Shown here piece by piece: positions 44,916 to 54,671 of a stretch of 64,000 bases of DNA (positions are counted from its first letter, which is position 1; each line of letters begins with the position of its first letter). The position numbers were made by a program, and so were the translations under genes. Source of the stretch: Streptomyces sp. CB01373 (GTDB lineage Bacteria; Actinomycetota; Actinomycetes; Streptomycetales; Streptomycetaceae); contig NZ_NNBK01000022.1 in NCBI RefSeq assembly GCF_002803075.1, positions 62,001-126,000 of the forward strand, given 5' to 3'. The notes under the pieces were generated by a model that worked only from the letters and a program-made list of their open reading frames with translations, was not told where the DNA came from and did no database searches.

Positions 44916-45461
44916 TCACGCCGGCAGCGCCCCGTCCCGGGGCACAGCAGCGGCCTTGTTGCGCAGACTGCTGAGGGCGTAGTGCTGGCGGGACTTCACG
45001 GTGCCCGCCGGTATGCCGAGGATGCGCGCTGTCTCCTTGACGGTCCTGCCGCACAGGTAGGTGTGCAGAAGCACCTCCCGGTGCTCATGGGACAGCCGGC
45101 GCAGCAGGGTGATCGTCTCGACCGAGGTCAGTACCCCGTCGGCGTGATCGGGCTGGAACGCGTCATGGTCTTCCGCGCCCACCGTCTCGTGCCGGGAGGC
45201 CGCGCTGCGCATCCGGTCGACCACCAGATTGCGTGTGACGGTGAGCAGCCAGCCCCGCACCGAACCCTGGGTGCTGTACAGCCGTTCCGCGTAGGGCCAG
45301 GCCCGGATGAAGGTCTCCTGCACGACGTCCTCCGCCGTGTGGCGGTCGTTCAGCAGTTTCTCGGCGTAGGCGAGCAGCACCTTGGTGTGGTCGGTGACCA
45401 GTCTCTGCAGAAGGTGCGTCTGGTGTTCGGGGGTCGCGGCGTCCGCGAAGGTCGTGTTCAT
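44916..45461 (-). CDS. ECF-type RNA polymerase sigma factor
   Basis: The 181-aa protein is an extracytoplasmic-function sigma factor. Region 2 reads LAYAEKLLNDRHTAEDVVQE with TFIRAWPYAERL, and region 4 has LSHEHREVLLHTYLCGRTVK with ETARILGIPAGTVKSR. The start is ATG 45461, with agga 8 bp upstream; the longer frame to 45506 has no site. No anti-sigma gene is directly adjacent. It converges on the LysM protein and precedes the SARP regulator, and could control the neighbouring secretion genes. Confidence 0.92.
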   Translation of the reverse strand: MNTTFADAATPEHQTHLLQRLVTDHTKVLLAYAEKLLNDRHTAEDVVQETFIRAWPYAERLYSTQGSVRGWLLTVTRNLVVDRMRSAASRHETVGAEDHDAFQPDHADGVLTSVETITLLRRLSHEHREVLLHTYLCGRTVKETARILGIPAGTVKSRQHYALSSLRNKAAAVPRDGALPA

Positions 45462-45770
45462 GGTCCAGTTCCTGTAGGGGGAGGGCCTTGCGTGCGCCGT
45501 ACTCACCCATCAGGACTGTTCGTTCGTACGCGGGAGGGCATACGCGACGATCGCCGGGAAGGAACCACCGACACGGCAGGAATGCTCAGGACGAAGCCGG
45601 TCCCCACGGAACCGGAGGTCGCCGCACCGCCGGCACACCGAGGTGTGCCGAACGCGCCGCGGCCCCCGGTGAATCGGCGCACGGCGAGCGTAGGCAGCCG
45701 CCACTTCCGCAACACTGACGGTTTACTGACGTCCGGCCGCGGGAAAGGGGGGCGGCGATCGGGGCCGGCG
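45462..45770. other. Intergenic region between ECF sigma factor and SARP gene
   Basis: These 309 bp separate the sigma factor start from the 3' end of the SARP gene. I found no supported gene and no clear promoter consensus. Any sigma factor promoter must lie here on the minus strand. Confidence 0.4.
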
Positions 45771-48713
45771 TCAGGCGCCCTGGCCTTCCCCGTCCTCGGG
45801 GGACGAGGAGGGCGGGGCGAGGTCCGTCAGCTTGCCACGGACGAGTGCGGCGTCCGGATGTCCGATCCGGTCGAGGATCTCCAGCGCCTGGCCCAGGGCG
45901 AGCGCCGCTTCCACGGGACGCCCGGCCGCATGGTGGGCATCGCCGATGTGGGCCAGGGTGTCGGCTTCCAGAAAGGCGTCCCGGATGGTGCGGTACAGCG
46001 TCAGCGCGTGCTCGTAGCACTCCAGCGCCCGGTCGTGGTCGTGCAGATGGTGATGGGCATAGCCGAGGCTGTCCCACGCCGCGGCCTCGCCGTTGAGGTC
46101 GCCGATCGCCCGGTGGGCTTCGAGGGACCGTCCGCACTCGTCCAGGGCCTCACCGTATTGACCGAGCAGGATGTACGTCCAGCCGATCTCGTTGAAGACG
46201 CTGGCCTCCCCGCTGCGGTGCCCGGCCGAGCGGTACAGGGCATGTGCCGACCTGTAGTGGTCGAGCGCCTTCTCCTGGTCCTGCCGGCGGTTGGCCAGGA
46301 AGGCGAAGTAACGGTGCACCCGGGCCTGCCCCACCGCGTCACCGAAGTCCCCGAACAACTCCAGGGAGCGCGACAGGTTCTCGGCCGACTCGTCCCAGCG
46401 CTCCAGCCGCCCGGCGACAAAGCCGAGCGCCCGGTGTGCGTGGGCCTGACCGCGTATGTCGCCCAGGCGCCGGGTCGTGGCCGCGGCCGTCGTCTGCGCG
46501 GCGAGCTGTTCCTGCCAGCGGCCGTTGCGGTCCAGATAGCGCTCCAGGGTCACGGCCAGCTGCCAGCTGTGCCGGCCGCTTCCGTGTCGGGCGTCCTGCT
46601 CGACGGCGGCGAGCATGGCGGACAGATTGCCGTCCAGCCAGTCGGCGGCACCTGTCTGGTCGGCGAAGGACACCGTGGTCACACCGGCCTCCTGGGGGCC
46701 CAGCTCGATACGGTCCCGGCTGGGCGCGAGGACGGTGTCCGCCGCATGTGCGCTGTGCAGATAGTGGTCCAGCATCCGGCGCCGGGCCGTGTGCAGCTCC
46801 TCCGCCGTGTCCTTGTCCTCGCCGAGTTCCACTCCGTAGGAGCGCAGCAGTTCATGGCAGCTGAAGTGGCCGGGTGCGGGCTCGGAGATCAGATGTGCCC
46901 GGACCAGTTCCGCGAGCGCCGGCCGGACCTGGCCGGGCCGCAGCCCCGCCAGACTCGCGGCGGCGGCGAGCGAGCACTCCCGGCCCGGGTGCAGGGCGAG
47001 CAGCCTGAACATACGTGCGGCCGCCGGGGTGAGCAGGTTGTAGGACCAGGAGAAGGCACAGCGCGCGTCCGCCACCGGGGCCTCGGCGGTGAAGGCGTCG
47101 AGGCTGCCCTGGCTCTCGCGCAGCTCGGCCGCGACGGCGGCGAGCGAGAAGGAGGGATTCACCGCGGCGCGGGCGGCGACTATGGCCAGCGCCAGGGGCA
47201 GATGCCCGCACAGGGTGATGATCTCCGTGGCGGCGCGGGGCTCGTCCGCGATCCGTCCGGCACCCAGCCGGCGCGACAGGAACTCCAGCGCGTCCGCCTC
47301 GCTCAGCACGTCCAGCGTCATGCTGTGGGCGCCCTCCGCCGCAACCAGGCCGTGGAGCTGGTTGCGGCTGGTGACGATGACCAGGCAGCCGGGCGCCCCG
47401 GGCAGCAGGGGCCGGACGTGCTCGGTGTCCCGCGCGTTGTCCAGGACGATCAGCACCCGCCGGTCGGCGAGCAGGCTGCGGTACAGCGCGGTCTGCGCGT
47501 CCTGTCCTGCGGGAATCCGGTGCGCGGGCACACCGAAGGCGTCGATGAAGGTGCGTATCGCCTCGCCGGGGCTCATGATCGAGCCGGTCGGGTGGAACCC
47601 CCGGAGATCGACGTAGAGCTGCCCGTCGGGGAAGCGGTCGGCGGCCTGGTGCGCCCAGTGCACGGCCAGTGTGGTCTTGCCGATGCCCGCCATCCCGCCG
47701 ATCGCGCTGATCACCACCATGGAGGGGGGTTTCTCCGGGGCGGGCAGCAGCGCCTTCACCTGGGCGAGCTCGCTGCGTCTGCCCGTGAAGACGGCCAGAT
47801 CCGCGGGAAGCTGGGCGGGAGGCACGGTGGCGGCCGTCCACGGCGGCGCCTTCGCCGCGGCGGTCGTCCCTCCCGGCTCCTCCTCCGGGTCACCTTCGCT
47901 CTCCTCGGGCGCGGCGGGCGGCGCCGCGTGCGACGGAACGGCCTGGCGCAGTACCCGCTGATGGGCGGATCGCAGCTCGGGGCCCGGCTCAAGACCCAGA
48001 TCGTCCACGAGCCGGGCGCGCAGGGTCCGGAACAGGTCCAGCGCCTCCGCCTGGTGCCCGGTCGAGGCGAGCACCACGATCAGCCTGGCGTGCAGCGCCT
48101 CGTCCAAGGGGTGCTGGGCCGCGGCCTGCCGCAGCGCCACCAGCACTCCGGTGCCGAGTTCCGGCCCGGCCTCCAGCGCGAGGTCGGCGGCCTCCTTGAC
48201 GGCGGACAGATACTCGCGGTCCACGGCGGTGAAGGCCGGGTGGGATCGCACCTCGGGCGCGATGTCCGAGGCCACCGGCGCCCGCCACAGCCTCAGGGCC
48301 TCGATCAGCAGCTCGGTGGCCCGCGCGGGGTTGTCCGCGCCCGCCGACCGGGCCGCCTCCTGACGCAGGGCACGGAAGCGCAGCAGGTCCAGCGAGCCGG
48401 GCTCCACCTCCAGGCGGTAGCCGCCCGCACCCCGCACCAGCCATCGCGAGGGGCTCCGGGCCGGCAGCTCGGGTTCGAGCAGGCGGCGGAGTGCCCCGAT
48501 GTGCCGCTGCACCACATTGACGGCGCTGTCCGGCGGGGCCTGTCCCCACAGCGCGTCGACGATGTCGTGGACGGCCACCGGATGGCCCGCCTGGATGAGC
48601 AGCAGGGCCAGCAGACCGCGCTGCTTCGGCGGCCCCAGCTCCAGCTCGGAATCCCCGTTCCAGGCACGAACAGGTCCCAGCACAGTGAAACGCGTCGGCA
48701 CAACACCCCCCAT
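45771..48713 (-). CDS. AfsR/SARP-family regulator with NB-ARC and TPR domains
   Basis: The 980-aa transcription activator has a winged helix (about 8-98; GPPKQRGLLALLLIQAGHPV), a bacterial activation domain (about 105-250), an NB-ARC ATPase (Walker A GGMAGIGKTTLAVHW near 340; RVLIVLDNARDTEHV) and C-terminal TPRs (about 720-960). AfsR-type proteins bind direct heptameric repeats and activate secondary metabolite genes. The start is ATG 48713. No antibiotic genes are visible nearby, so the target is unknown. Confidence 0.92.
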   Translation of the reverse strand: MGGVVPTRFTVLGPVRAWNGDSELELGPPKQRGLLALLLIQAGHPVAVHDIVDALWGQAPPDSAVNVVQRHIGALRRLLEPELPARSPSRWLVRGAGGYRLEVEPGSLDLLRFRALRQEAARSAGADNPARATELLIEALRLWRAPVASDIAPEVRSHPAFTAVDREYLSAVKEAADLALEAGPELGTGVLVALRQAAAQHPLDEALHARLIVVLASTGHQAEALDLFRTLRARLVDDLGLEPGPELRSAHQRVLRQAVPSHAAPPAAPEESEGDPEEEPGGTTAAAKAPPWTAATVPPAQLPADLAVFTGRRSELAQVKALLPAPEKPPSMVVISAIGGMAGIGKTTLAVHWAHQAADRFPDGQLYVDLRGFHPTGSIMSPGEAIRTFIDAFGVPAHRIPAGQDAQTALYRSLLADRRVLIVLDNARDTEHVRPLLPGAPGCLVIVTSRNQLHGLVAAEGAHSMTLDVLSEADALEFLSRRLGAGRIADEPRAATEIITLCGHLPLALAIVAARAAVNPSFSLAAVAAELRESQGSLDAFTAEAPVADARCAFSWSYNLLTPAAARMFRLLALHPGRECSLAAAASLAGLRPGQVRPALAELVRAHLISEPAPGHFSCHELLRSYGVELGEDKDTAEELHTARRRMLDHYLHSAHAADTVLAPSRDRIELGPQEAGVTTVSFADQTGAADWLDGNLSAMLAAVEQDARHGSGRHSWQLAVTLERYLDRNGRWQEQLAAQTTAAATTRRLGDIRGQAHAHRALGFVAGRLERWDESAENLSRSLELFGDFGDAVGQARVHRYFAFLANRRQDQEKALDHYRSAHALYRSAGHRSGEASVFNEIGWTYILLGQYGEALDECGRSLEAHRAIGDLNGEAAAWDSLGYAHHHLHDHDRALECYEHALTLYRTIRDAFLEADTLAHIGDAHHAAGRPVEAALALGQALEILDRIGHPDAALVRGKLTDLAPPSSSPEDGEGQGA

Positions 48714-49334
48714 GGTGGCATGCGTAACTCATGAACAACCCGCCTGGACGTCCGGACCAGGCGATAAGGAATGAGCGTACGTTCCTTTTCGGCCGGCAGC
48801 GCCGGTATCGCGACTGCGCCGCCGACCCGTGACGGATATCGCGACTACTTGTCGTCGACCCGTGACAGACCGGGCAGGCAAGAAATGCGGTTTCAGGAGG
48901 ACCCGGCCGGGGATGTGCAGAACGCCCCCCGAAAGTCGCGCGGACCACGGCGACGAGATTCCATGTCGGGCGCCTCCGGAGCGAGGGATCCGCATTCGCC
49001 GGAAGATCGACTCGAAGGCGCACCGCGAGGAGCGCGCCGTGCCCACCGCTGGGCCGGTGCCGGATCCAGCTGACGGCGTGTCAGCTCGGTGAAGTGTGCC
49101 GCGCCGTCCTTCCGGTCCCGCGCTTCAAAAGGCTGACGCCGGACACAAGATGAAGTTCCTGGCCGATCTTCAAGAGAGCTGATTCCCTGCATTTCCGGTG
49201 CCCGCTCGGCCCCGCTTCCCTTTTCTGTGGAGCGGAGTGAATCTTCGAATGGAAAGTCCTTCACTCTGTATTGCGGGGATCCCGGCGGGCGTTATATTTG
49301 ACGAGGGTGACTCGCTTACGGGCGAGGAGGCAAT
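48714..49334. other. Long divergent intergenic region
   Basis: These 621 bp separate the SARP gene (minus) from the SpoIIE phosphatase (plus). No gene is supported. The left part holds the near-direct repeat described at 48806, and the right end has a gaggagg site for the phosphatase. The stretch 49160-49280 is AT-richer and may hold its promoter (ggcgttatatttgac). Confidence 0.5.
48806..48866. promoter_or_regulatory. Near-tandem repeat upstream of the SARP gene
   Basis: Two units share tatcgcgact ... cgacccgtgac and start 31 bp apart (48806-48833 and 48837-48866). They lie 93 bp upstream of the SARP start. SARP proteins typically bind direct repeats, so this is a candidate autoregulatory operator. 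Confidence 0.5.
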
Positions 49335-52094
49335 ATGAGGGTGAACTGGGACGACGCGCGACGCCTCGAAGAAGCGCGTCTCAAATTCCTCAGCGGCGAG
49401 TCCGTGGATCTCGCGGTGCGCAGCGCCGTGCTCTTCTCCTGGCAGCGTTGTCGCTTTCGGGGCATCGCGGCGGACCACGTCAGCATCCCCTACTTCGACA
49501 GTGTGAACCAGGAGGACAGCGTGCTGTCCATCGCCGGGCCGGCCCTGGACCGGCTGCAGTCCCGGCTGTCGGGGATGGACGTCGTCACAGCCCTCTGCAA
49601 CCCCATGGCGCAGGTGCTGGAACGCCGGGTGGGCATCCCCGCGTTGAGCCGCTCGCTGGAGGCCCTGCGAGTCGAACCAGGATTCGGCTGGCTGGAAGGA
49701 GCCGTCGGGACCAACGGCATTGGTACGGCACTCGCGGACCGGCGCCCGGCCTTCATCCGTGGAAGTGAGCACTTCGCCGACATCAACCGGAATTTCGCCT
49801 GCGCGGCAGCGCCCATACGTGATCCGCTCAGCGGGCGAGTCCGCGGCGTGATCAATATTTCAAGTATCAACGATCTTGGCGACCCGTGGATGCTCACCCT
49901 GGTCCAGGAGTCGGCCAACACCATCGAACGTCTGCTTCTCGACGACATAGAGGAACACGAGCGATCCCTGCTCCGCGCGTTTTTGCGAGCCCAGCGCAGG
50001 ACGGCCGGCGGCGCCACGGCACACCTTCTCGCGCGCGACGTCATCAGCACGGCCGGGGAACCGCTGCACCGCTACGATCTTGAGGTCCTGCGGAAGGCGG
50101 CGGCGGAACTCATCTCCGCCGGACAGGCGGCGGTCGTCGAGGTACCCCTTGCCGGAGGTCGCACCGCCGCGCTGCGCAGCCGGCCCGTGGAAGGCGCCAT
50201 CGATGCCCTCACCGGTTTCGTCGTCGAGGCCCTGCGCGCCGATGGCGCGCTCCAGTGCCTGGAGCCCATGCGCCTGGAGCCCATGAGCCCTCGGGTCGCG
50301 GAGACAACGCCCAGGCCGGTATCCGTGTCGGCGAGGCCCGCCCCGGCGCACGCCTCGCCGTCCGTCGGTGAGCGGCGGGGCGCCGTGGAGGGCGGGCTCG
50401 TCGCCGTGGGCGAGCCTGGCATCGGGCGCCTGGCCGTGCGGGCGCGACAGCGCCTCGAACTGCTGTGCAGGGCGGCGGAGCGCATAGGCACGACCCTGGA
50501 CGTGACCCGTACGGCCGAGGAACTGACCGAGGCAGCGGTCCCGGTCTTCGCCGACTTCGTCTCGGTCGACCTCGCCGAGTCCGTGCTCACCGGCGACGAG
50601 CCGACGAACCCGGGTGCGGAGATGCGCAGGATCGCCCTCGGTGCCGTCCGCCCGGGTTCACACCTCTACCCGGCCGGAACGCGGATCGAATACACCCCGC
50701 CCGTGCTGCGGAACTGCCTGACGACCGGGCAGTCGGTCCTCGAACCGGATCTGGAGACGGCCTACTCGTGGACGGTTCACGACCCGGCACGCGCTGAGCA
50801 GATCCGTGAGGCGGGACTGCACTCGCTCATCGCCGCCCCTCTGTGCGCCCGGGGGGTCGTCCTGGGCGTGGTGACCTTCTACCGCTCCGAGCGGCCCGGT
50901 CCCTTCGAGGAGGACGACCTCTCCCTTGCCGAGGAACTCGCGAGCCGGGCAGCGGTGTGCATCGACAACGCCCGCCGCTACACCCGCGAACACACCACCG
51001 CTCTGGCCCTGCAGCGGCGCCTGCTCCCGCACACTCTTCCCGAGCAGAACGCCGTGGATGTCGCATGCCACTACCTGCCCGCTCAGTCGGCCGTGGGCGG
51101 TGACTGGTTCGATGTCATCCCGCTGTCGGGCGCCCGGGTGGCACTCGTCGTCGGTGACGTGGTCGGCCACGGCCTGCAGGCGTCCGCCACGATGGGCCGC
51201 CTGCGCACGGCCGTCCGCAACTTCTCGGATTTCGATCTGCCGGTGGACGAGGTGCTCACCCGACTGGACGACCTGGTGGTCCGCCTCGACCTCGACCCGG
51301 AGCCCGAAGGGGTCGAGCCGAGTGAGGTCGTCGGCGCGAGCTGCCTCTACGCGGTCTACGACCCCTCATCGAGGCGCTGCACCCTGGCCCGCGCGGGCCA
51401 CCCGGCACCGGCCCTGGTCCTGCCCGACGGTACGGTCGACTTCCTCGACGGGCCTGCCGGGCCGCCGCTGGGCCTCGGCGGTCTGCCGTTCGAGACCCTG
51501 GACCTGGAACTGCCCGAGGGAAGCCAGCTGATCCTGTACACCGACGGCCTCGTCGAGCACCGGGATCGCGACATCGGCACGGGAATCGAGCACATGCGGC
51601 GACTGCTCCGCGGTGCCCGCGGCTCGCCCGGCGAAACCTGCCGAGTGCTGGTCGACGGTCTGCTTCCCGCCCGACGCGGCGACGACGTCGCCCTGCTCGT
51701 CGCACGCACCCGCGCCCTGGACGCCCGGCACATCGCGCGCTGGGATCTCGCCGACGACCCGGCCGCCGTGTCCCACCTGCGTGAGGAGGCCGTTCGTCAG
51801 TTGTCCGAATGGCAGTTGGAGGAGCTGACCTTCACCACCGAGCTGATCGTCAGCGAACTGGCCACCAACGCCATCCGGTACGCGGCACAGCCGTGCGAGA
51901 TGCGGCTCATCCATGACCGCACCTTGATATGCGAGGTCTGCGACTGCAGCAGTACCTCACCGCGTCTGCGGCGTGCCGCCAGCACCGACGAAGGGGGACG
52001 AGGGCTGTTCCTCGTCGCGCAACTCGCCCAGCGCTGGGGGACCCGCTACACATCGACCGGAAAGGTCATCTGGACGGAACAGTCACTGCGCTGA
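49335..52094 (+). CDS. SpoIIE phosphatase with two GAF domains and HATPase
   Basis: The 919-aa protein begins with an AcoR-like GAF sensor (about 1-210; VEPGFGWLEGAVGTNGIGTA). A linker follows, then a second GAF (about 375-560; LCRAAERIGTTLDVTRTAEE), a SpoIIE phosphatase (about 575-790; VGGDWFDVIPLSGARVAL, GDVVGHG) and a HATPase (about 795-915; FTTELIVSELATNAIRYAAQ). The front end is the type found in activators of acetoin genes, an unusual addition to this architecture. ATG 49335 follows gaggagg. From the second GAF on it is a close paralogue of the protein at 28583. Confidence 0.92.
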   Translation: MRVNWDDARRLEEARLKFLSGESVDLAVRSAVLFSWQRCRFRGIAADHVSIPYFDSVNQEDSVLSIAGPALDRLQSRLSGMDVVTALCNPMAQVLERRVGIPALSRSLEALRVEPGFGWLEGAVGTNGIGTALADRRPAFIRGSEHFADINRNFACAAAPIRDPLSGRVRGVINISSINDLGDPWMLTLVQESANTIERLLLDDIEEHERSLLRAFLRAQRRTAGGATAHLLARDVISTAGEPLHRYDLEVLRKAAAELISAGQAAVVEVPLAGGRTAALRSRPVEGAIDALTGFVVEALRADGALQCLEPMRLEPMSPRVAETTPRPVSVSARPAPAHASPSVGERRGAVEGGLVAVGEPGIGRLAVRARQRLELLCRAAERIGTTLDVTRTAEELTEAAVPVFADFVSVDLAESVLTGDEPTNPGAEMRRIALGAVRPGSHLYPAGTRIEYTPPVLRNCLTTGQSVLEPDLETAYSWTVHDPARAEQIREAGLHSLIAAPLCARGVVLGVVTFYRSERPGPFEEDDLSLAEELASRAAVCIDNARRYTREHTTALALQRRLLPHTLPEQNAVDVACHYLPAQSAVGGDWFDVIPLSGARVALVVGDVVGHGLQASATMGRLRTAVRNFSDFDLPVDEVLTRLDDLVVRLDLDPEPEGVEPSEVVGASCLYAVYDPSSRRCTLARAGHPAPALVLPDGTVDFLDGPAGPPLGLGGLPFETLDLELPEGSQLILYTDGLVEHRDRDIGTGIEHMRRLLRGARGSPGETCRVLVDGLLPARRGDDVALLVARTRALDARHIARWDLADDPAAVSHLREEAVRQLSEWQLEELTFTTELIVSELATNAIRYAAQPCEMRLIHDRTLICEVCDCSSTSPRLRRAASTDEGGRGLFLVAQLAQRWGTRYTSTGKVIWTEQSLR

Positions 52095-52145
52095 GGGCGC
52101 CTTCCTGCCGCACATGGTCGCCAACTGCCTGAGAGAGCGGGGACT

Positions 52146-53618
52146 TCAGCGCACGCCGTCCCAGAGCAGGCGTTCCTGCCCGCGCGGGTCGTCCTCACAC
52201 ACGGGGGCGTTCGCGAAGACCATCGTGGTGCGGGTGGCCGTGTCGTAGGCGGGCCAGCCGGGGTTGCCGGTCTTCGCGAAGGAGAGCCAGGCCTCGTGCA
52301 TCGCGTCCGCGAGAGGCTGGGGTGGGTGGGGGCCCACCAGGGGGGTGTACGAAGGGTCCTGGACGCGGTTGAAGACGAAGGGGAGTTCCAGGGCGTGGCA
52401 GGCGCCCAGGCGGCCCGCGAACTGCGGGGAGCGCCAGGCGAATTCGTAGACGCGGGAGCCCGGGACCGACTCGGCCAGGCGGATGGCGGGAATGCGGTAG
52501 AACCAGTCCGTCGCCAGCGCGGAGAGGAGTTCGCCCGCGGTGGCGGCGGGGCGGGTCGCCCGGTAGACCGGGAGGGCCTTGGCCGGGTCGAGGCCGTATG
52601 CCGTCGCCGCGGTGTGGAGGCCGGCTTCGGAGATCCTCTCCAGGAGGCCCGTGGGGACCAGGAACAGGCGGTTCTCCTCGCGATTGCTGCCGACCAGGAG
52701 GTCGACTCCGCAGTCGGGGCCGGGCAGGGACAGGCCGGCCGTGACCGGTTCGAACGGCATCATGTTGAGCACCGCCTCGCCCCACAGGGCCGGATCCGGG
52801 CGGGCGCTCACCTCCGCGCGGAGCTGCGCCTGGGCGGGGAGGAGGTCGGCCAGGAGGACCCCGGCGAAGGCCTCCGGAGTCGCCTCGATGCCGAGCTTCG
52901 CGGCCAGCCGGGACGCGATCAGGGCCGCCGAGGACGGGCGCAGGAAGTGGTGGCAGGCGCCGCTCTGCAGGATCGCCCGGTGGAACAGCCCGCGGGCCAG
53001 GCCGGTCGACAGCAGGACGCCGATGCCCATCGCGCCCGCCGACTCGCCGAAGACCGTCACCCGGTCGGGGTCGCCGCCGAAGGAGGCGACGTTGGCCCGG
53101 ATCCAGCGCAGGGCGGCGACCTGGTCCAGCAGCCCGCGGTTGTCCGGCACACCGGGAAGGTGGAGGAAACCGTCCGAGCCCAGGCGGTAGTTGAGGGTGA
53201 CGCAGACGACCCCGCCGCGGGCGAAGGCGCCGCCGTCGTACCCCGGCGCCGAGCCCGAGCCGTTGGAGAACGCCCCGCCGTGCAGCCACACCATCACCGG
53301 CAGGCCGGCCCCACGCTCAGGGGCGGGTGTCCAGATGTTGAGGTTCAGACAGTCCTCGCCGGGGATGTCGTTCTCCGGGATGAGGGCGTCGAAGGGCGGC
53401 ACGTAGGGCGCGTGCGGCGCGGTCGGGCCGTAGGCCGTGGCGTCGCGCACGCCCGCCCAGGGCTCGGGCGGGCCCGGCGCCAGGAAGCGGCGGGGGCCGA
53501 ACGGCGGGGCGGCGTACGGGATGCCGAGGAAGGACGCCACGCCGCCGTCCGCGGCGGTGGAAAGCCTGCCGCGGACGGCGCCCTGTTCGGTGGTGCATAC
53601 CGTGGTGCGTGGTGTCAT
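52146..53618 (-). CDS. Carboxylesterase (type B) family
   Basis: The 490-aa alpha/beta hydrolase belongs to the carboxylesterase B family. The oxyanion motif is WLHGGAFSNGS, the nucleophile Ser is in FGESAGAMG, and the His in ACHALELPFVF. The signature EDCLNLNIWTP is present. There is no signal peptide, so it is probably cytoplasmic. The start is ATG 53618, overlapping the stop of the upstream hydrolase (ATGA), so both are one operon. The frame continues upstream without support. Confidence 0.9.
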   Translation of the reverse strand: MTPRTTVCTTEQGAVRGRLSTAADGGVASFLGIPYAAPPFGPRRFLAPGPPEPWAGVRDATAYGPTAPHAPYVPPFDALIPENDIPGEDCLNLNIWTPAPERGAGLPVMVWLHGGAFSNGSGSAPGYDGGAFARGGVVCVTLNYRLGSDGFLHLPGVPDNRGLLDQVAALRWIRANVASFGGDPDRVTVFGESAGAMGIGVLLSTGLARGLFHRAILQSGACHHFLRPSSAALIASRLAAKLGIEATPEAFAGVLLADLLPAQAQLRAEVSARPDPALWGEAVLNMMPFEPVTAGLSLPGPDCGVDLLVGSNREENRLFLVPTGLLERISEAGLHTAATAYGLDPAKALPVYRATRPAATAGELLSALATDWFYRIPAIRLAESVPGSRVYEFAWRSPQFAGRLGACHALELPFVFNRVQDPSYTPLVGPHPPQPLADAMHEAWLSFAKTGNPGWPAYDTATRTTMVFANAPVCEDDPRGQERLLWDGVR

Positions 53619-54655
53619 GCCGTGAGGATCCCCAGCAGGGCCGCGCCGAACTCCTCCGGGCGTTCCAGGTGCACCGCGTGCCCGGCGTCGGGGACGGCGA
53701 CCTCGCGGACCGTGCCGCCGTGCGCCGCGTAGCGGTCCAGGACGTGGCGGGTCTGCGCCACCATCGGCTGGGCGGGAGTTCCGTCCCAGCCGGGCACCGC
53801 GCCGATCGCGCCCAGGTGCGCCAGGTCGAACATCGAGGTGTCCGAGACGATCACGTCGTCCTCGCCGCGGATCCACAGCACCGGCGGCCTGGGCTCGATC
53901 AGATGCAGCTCGTCGAGGCGGAAGTACAGCGGGGAAAGGCAGTTGAGGACACCCCGGGTGCCGGGGGCCACGCCCGGCCAGGCCGTCGACGGCACGCTGT
54001 CGCCCGGGTAGTGGTCGTCGCCGGTCCGGGTGGTGAGCATGGAGTCGACGTAGGCGTCCTCGTGCTCGCCCTCGGGGCGCCACGGCGGCTTGACGTAGCA
54101 GTTCGCCAGGACGGAGCGGGGCGCCACCGGGGAGTCCTCGCCGCGCTCGCCCTTGGCCAGCAGCGCGACGAACTCCGGGTTGGCCGTGCCGCCGCCCGAG
54201 CCCGCCCCGTCCTCGGAGTTGAGGGTTCCGTCCACCCCGTGCGTGCCGCCGAAGCCGTACGGGGAGACCGGGTTGACCAGGGTCAGGGAGCGCACCGCGG
54301 CCGGGTGGTCGCTCAGGTACTGCATGATCACGCCCCCGCCCATGGACCAGCCCACCAGGTGCGCCCGGTCGATCCCGAGGGCCGCCAGCAGCGCGGCGAG
54401 GTCGTCGGCGTGGTCGCGCAGGCCGCGCGTGGCGTCGATGGGCAGCGGGTCGGTGCCGCCGAAACCGCGCAGGTCCAGCGCGATGGGCCGGTATCGCTCC
54501 GGCAGCAGGGCCATGGTGGGGTGCCAGAAGGCGGCGGAGGAGACGTTGCCGTGGACGAAGACGACCGGTTCGCCCTCGTCCCGGAGGTCGGTGATCTGGA
54601 CGGTGAGGCGGTCGGTGGGTACCCGGCGGGTGCGGATGCTGCTGGTCATCGTCAT
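53615..54655 (-). CDS. Alpha/beta-fold hydrolase
   Basis: The 346-aa protein is an alpha/beta hydrolase with the oxyanion motif VVFVHGNVSSAAFWHPTM, nucleophile GWSMGGGV and C-terminal His in PDAGHAVHLERPEEF. The acid is likely in GEDDVIVSD. A large insert (about residues 150-240) forms the lid. The chosen ATG at 54655 has aaagg upstream; an ATG two codons later is also possible. It overlaps the carboxylesterase gene and follows the lipase by 16 bp, so all three are probably one operon. Substrate unknown. Confidence 0.9.
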   Translation of the reverse strand: MTMTSSIRTRRVPTDRLTVQITDLRDEGEPVVFVHGNVSSAAFWHPTMALLPERYRPIALDLRGFGGTDPLPIDATRGLRDHADDLAALLAALGIDRAHLVGWSMGGGVIMQYLSDHPAAVRSLTLVNPVSPYGFGGTHGVDGTLNSEDGAGSGGGTANPEFVALLAKGERGEDSPVAPRSVLANCYVKPPWRPEGEHEDAYVDSMLTTRTGDDHYPGDSVPSTAWPGVAPGTRGVLNCLSPLYFRLDELHLIEPRPPVLWIRGEDDVIVSDTSMFDLAHLGAIGAVPGWDGTPAQPMVAQTRHVLDRYAAHGGTVREVAVPDAGHAVHLERPEEFGAALLGILTA

Positions 54656-54671
54656 CTGGTCCTTTGATCCT

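Noticed and set aside
44154..48734. 1526-aa plus-strand open frame
   Set aside because: It is antisense to the SARP/NB-ARC gene and its translation is arginine- and glycine-rich without domains.
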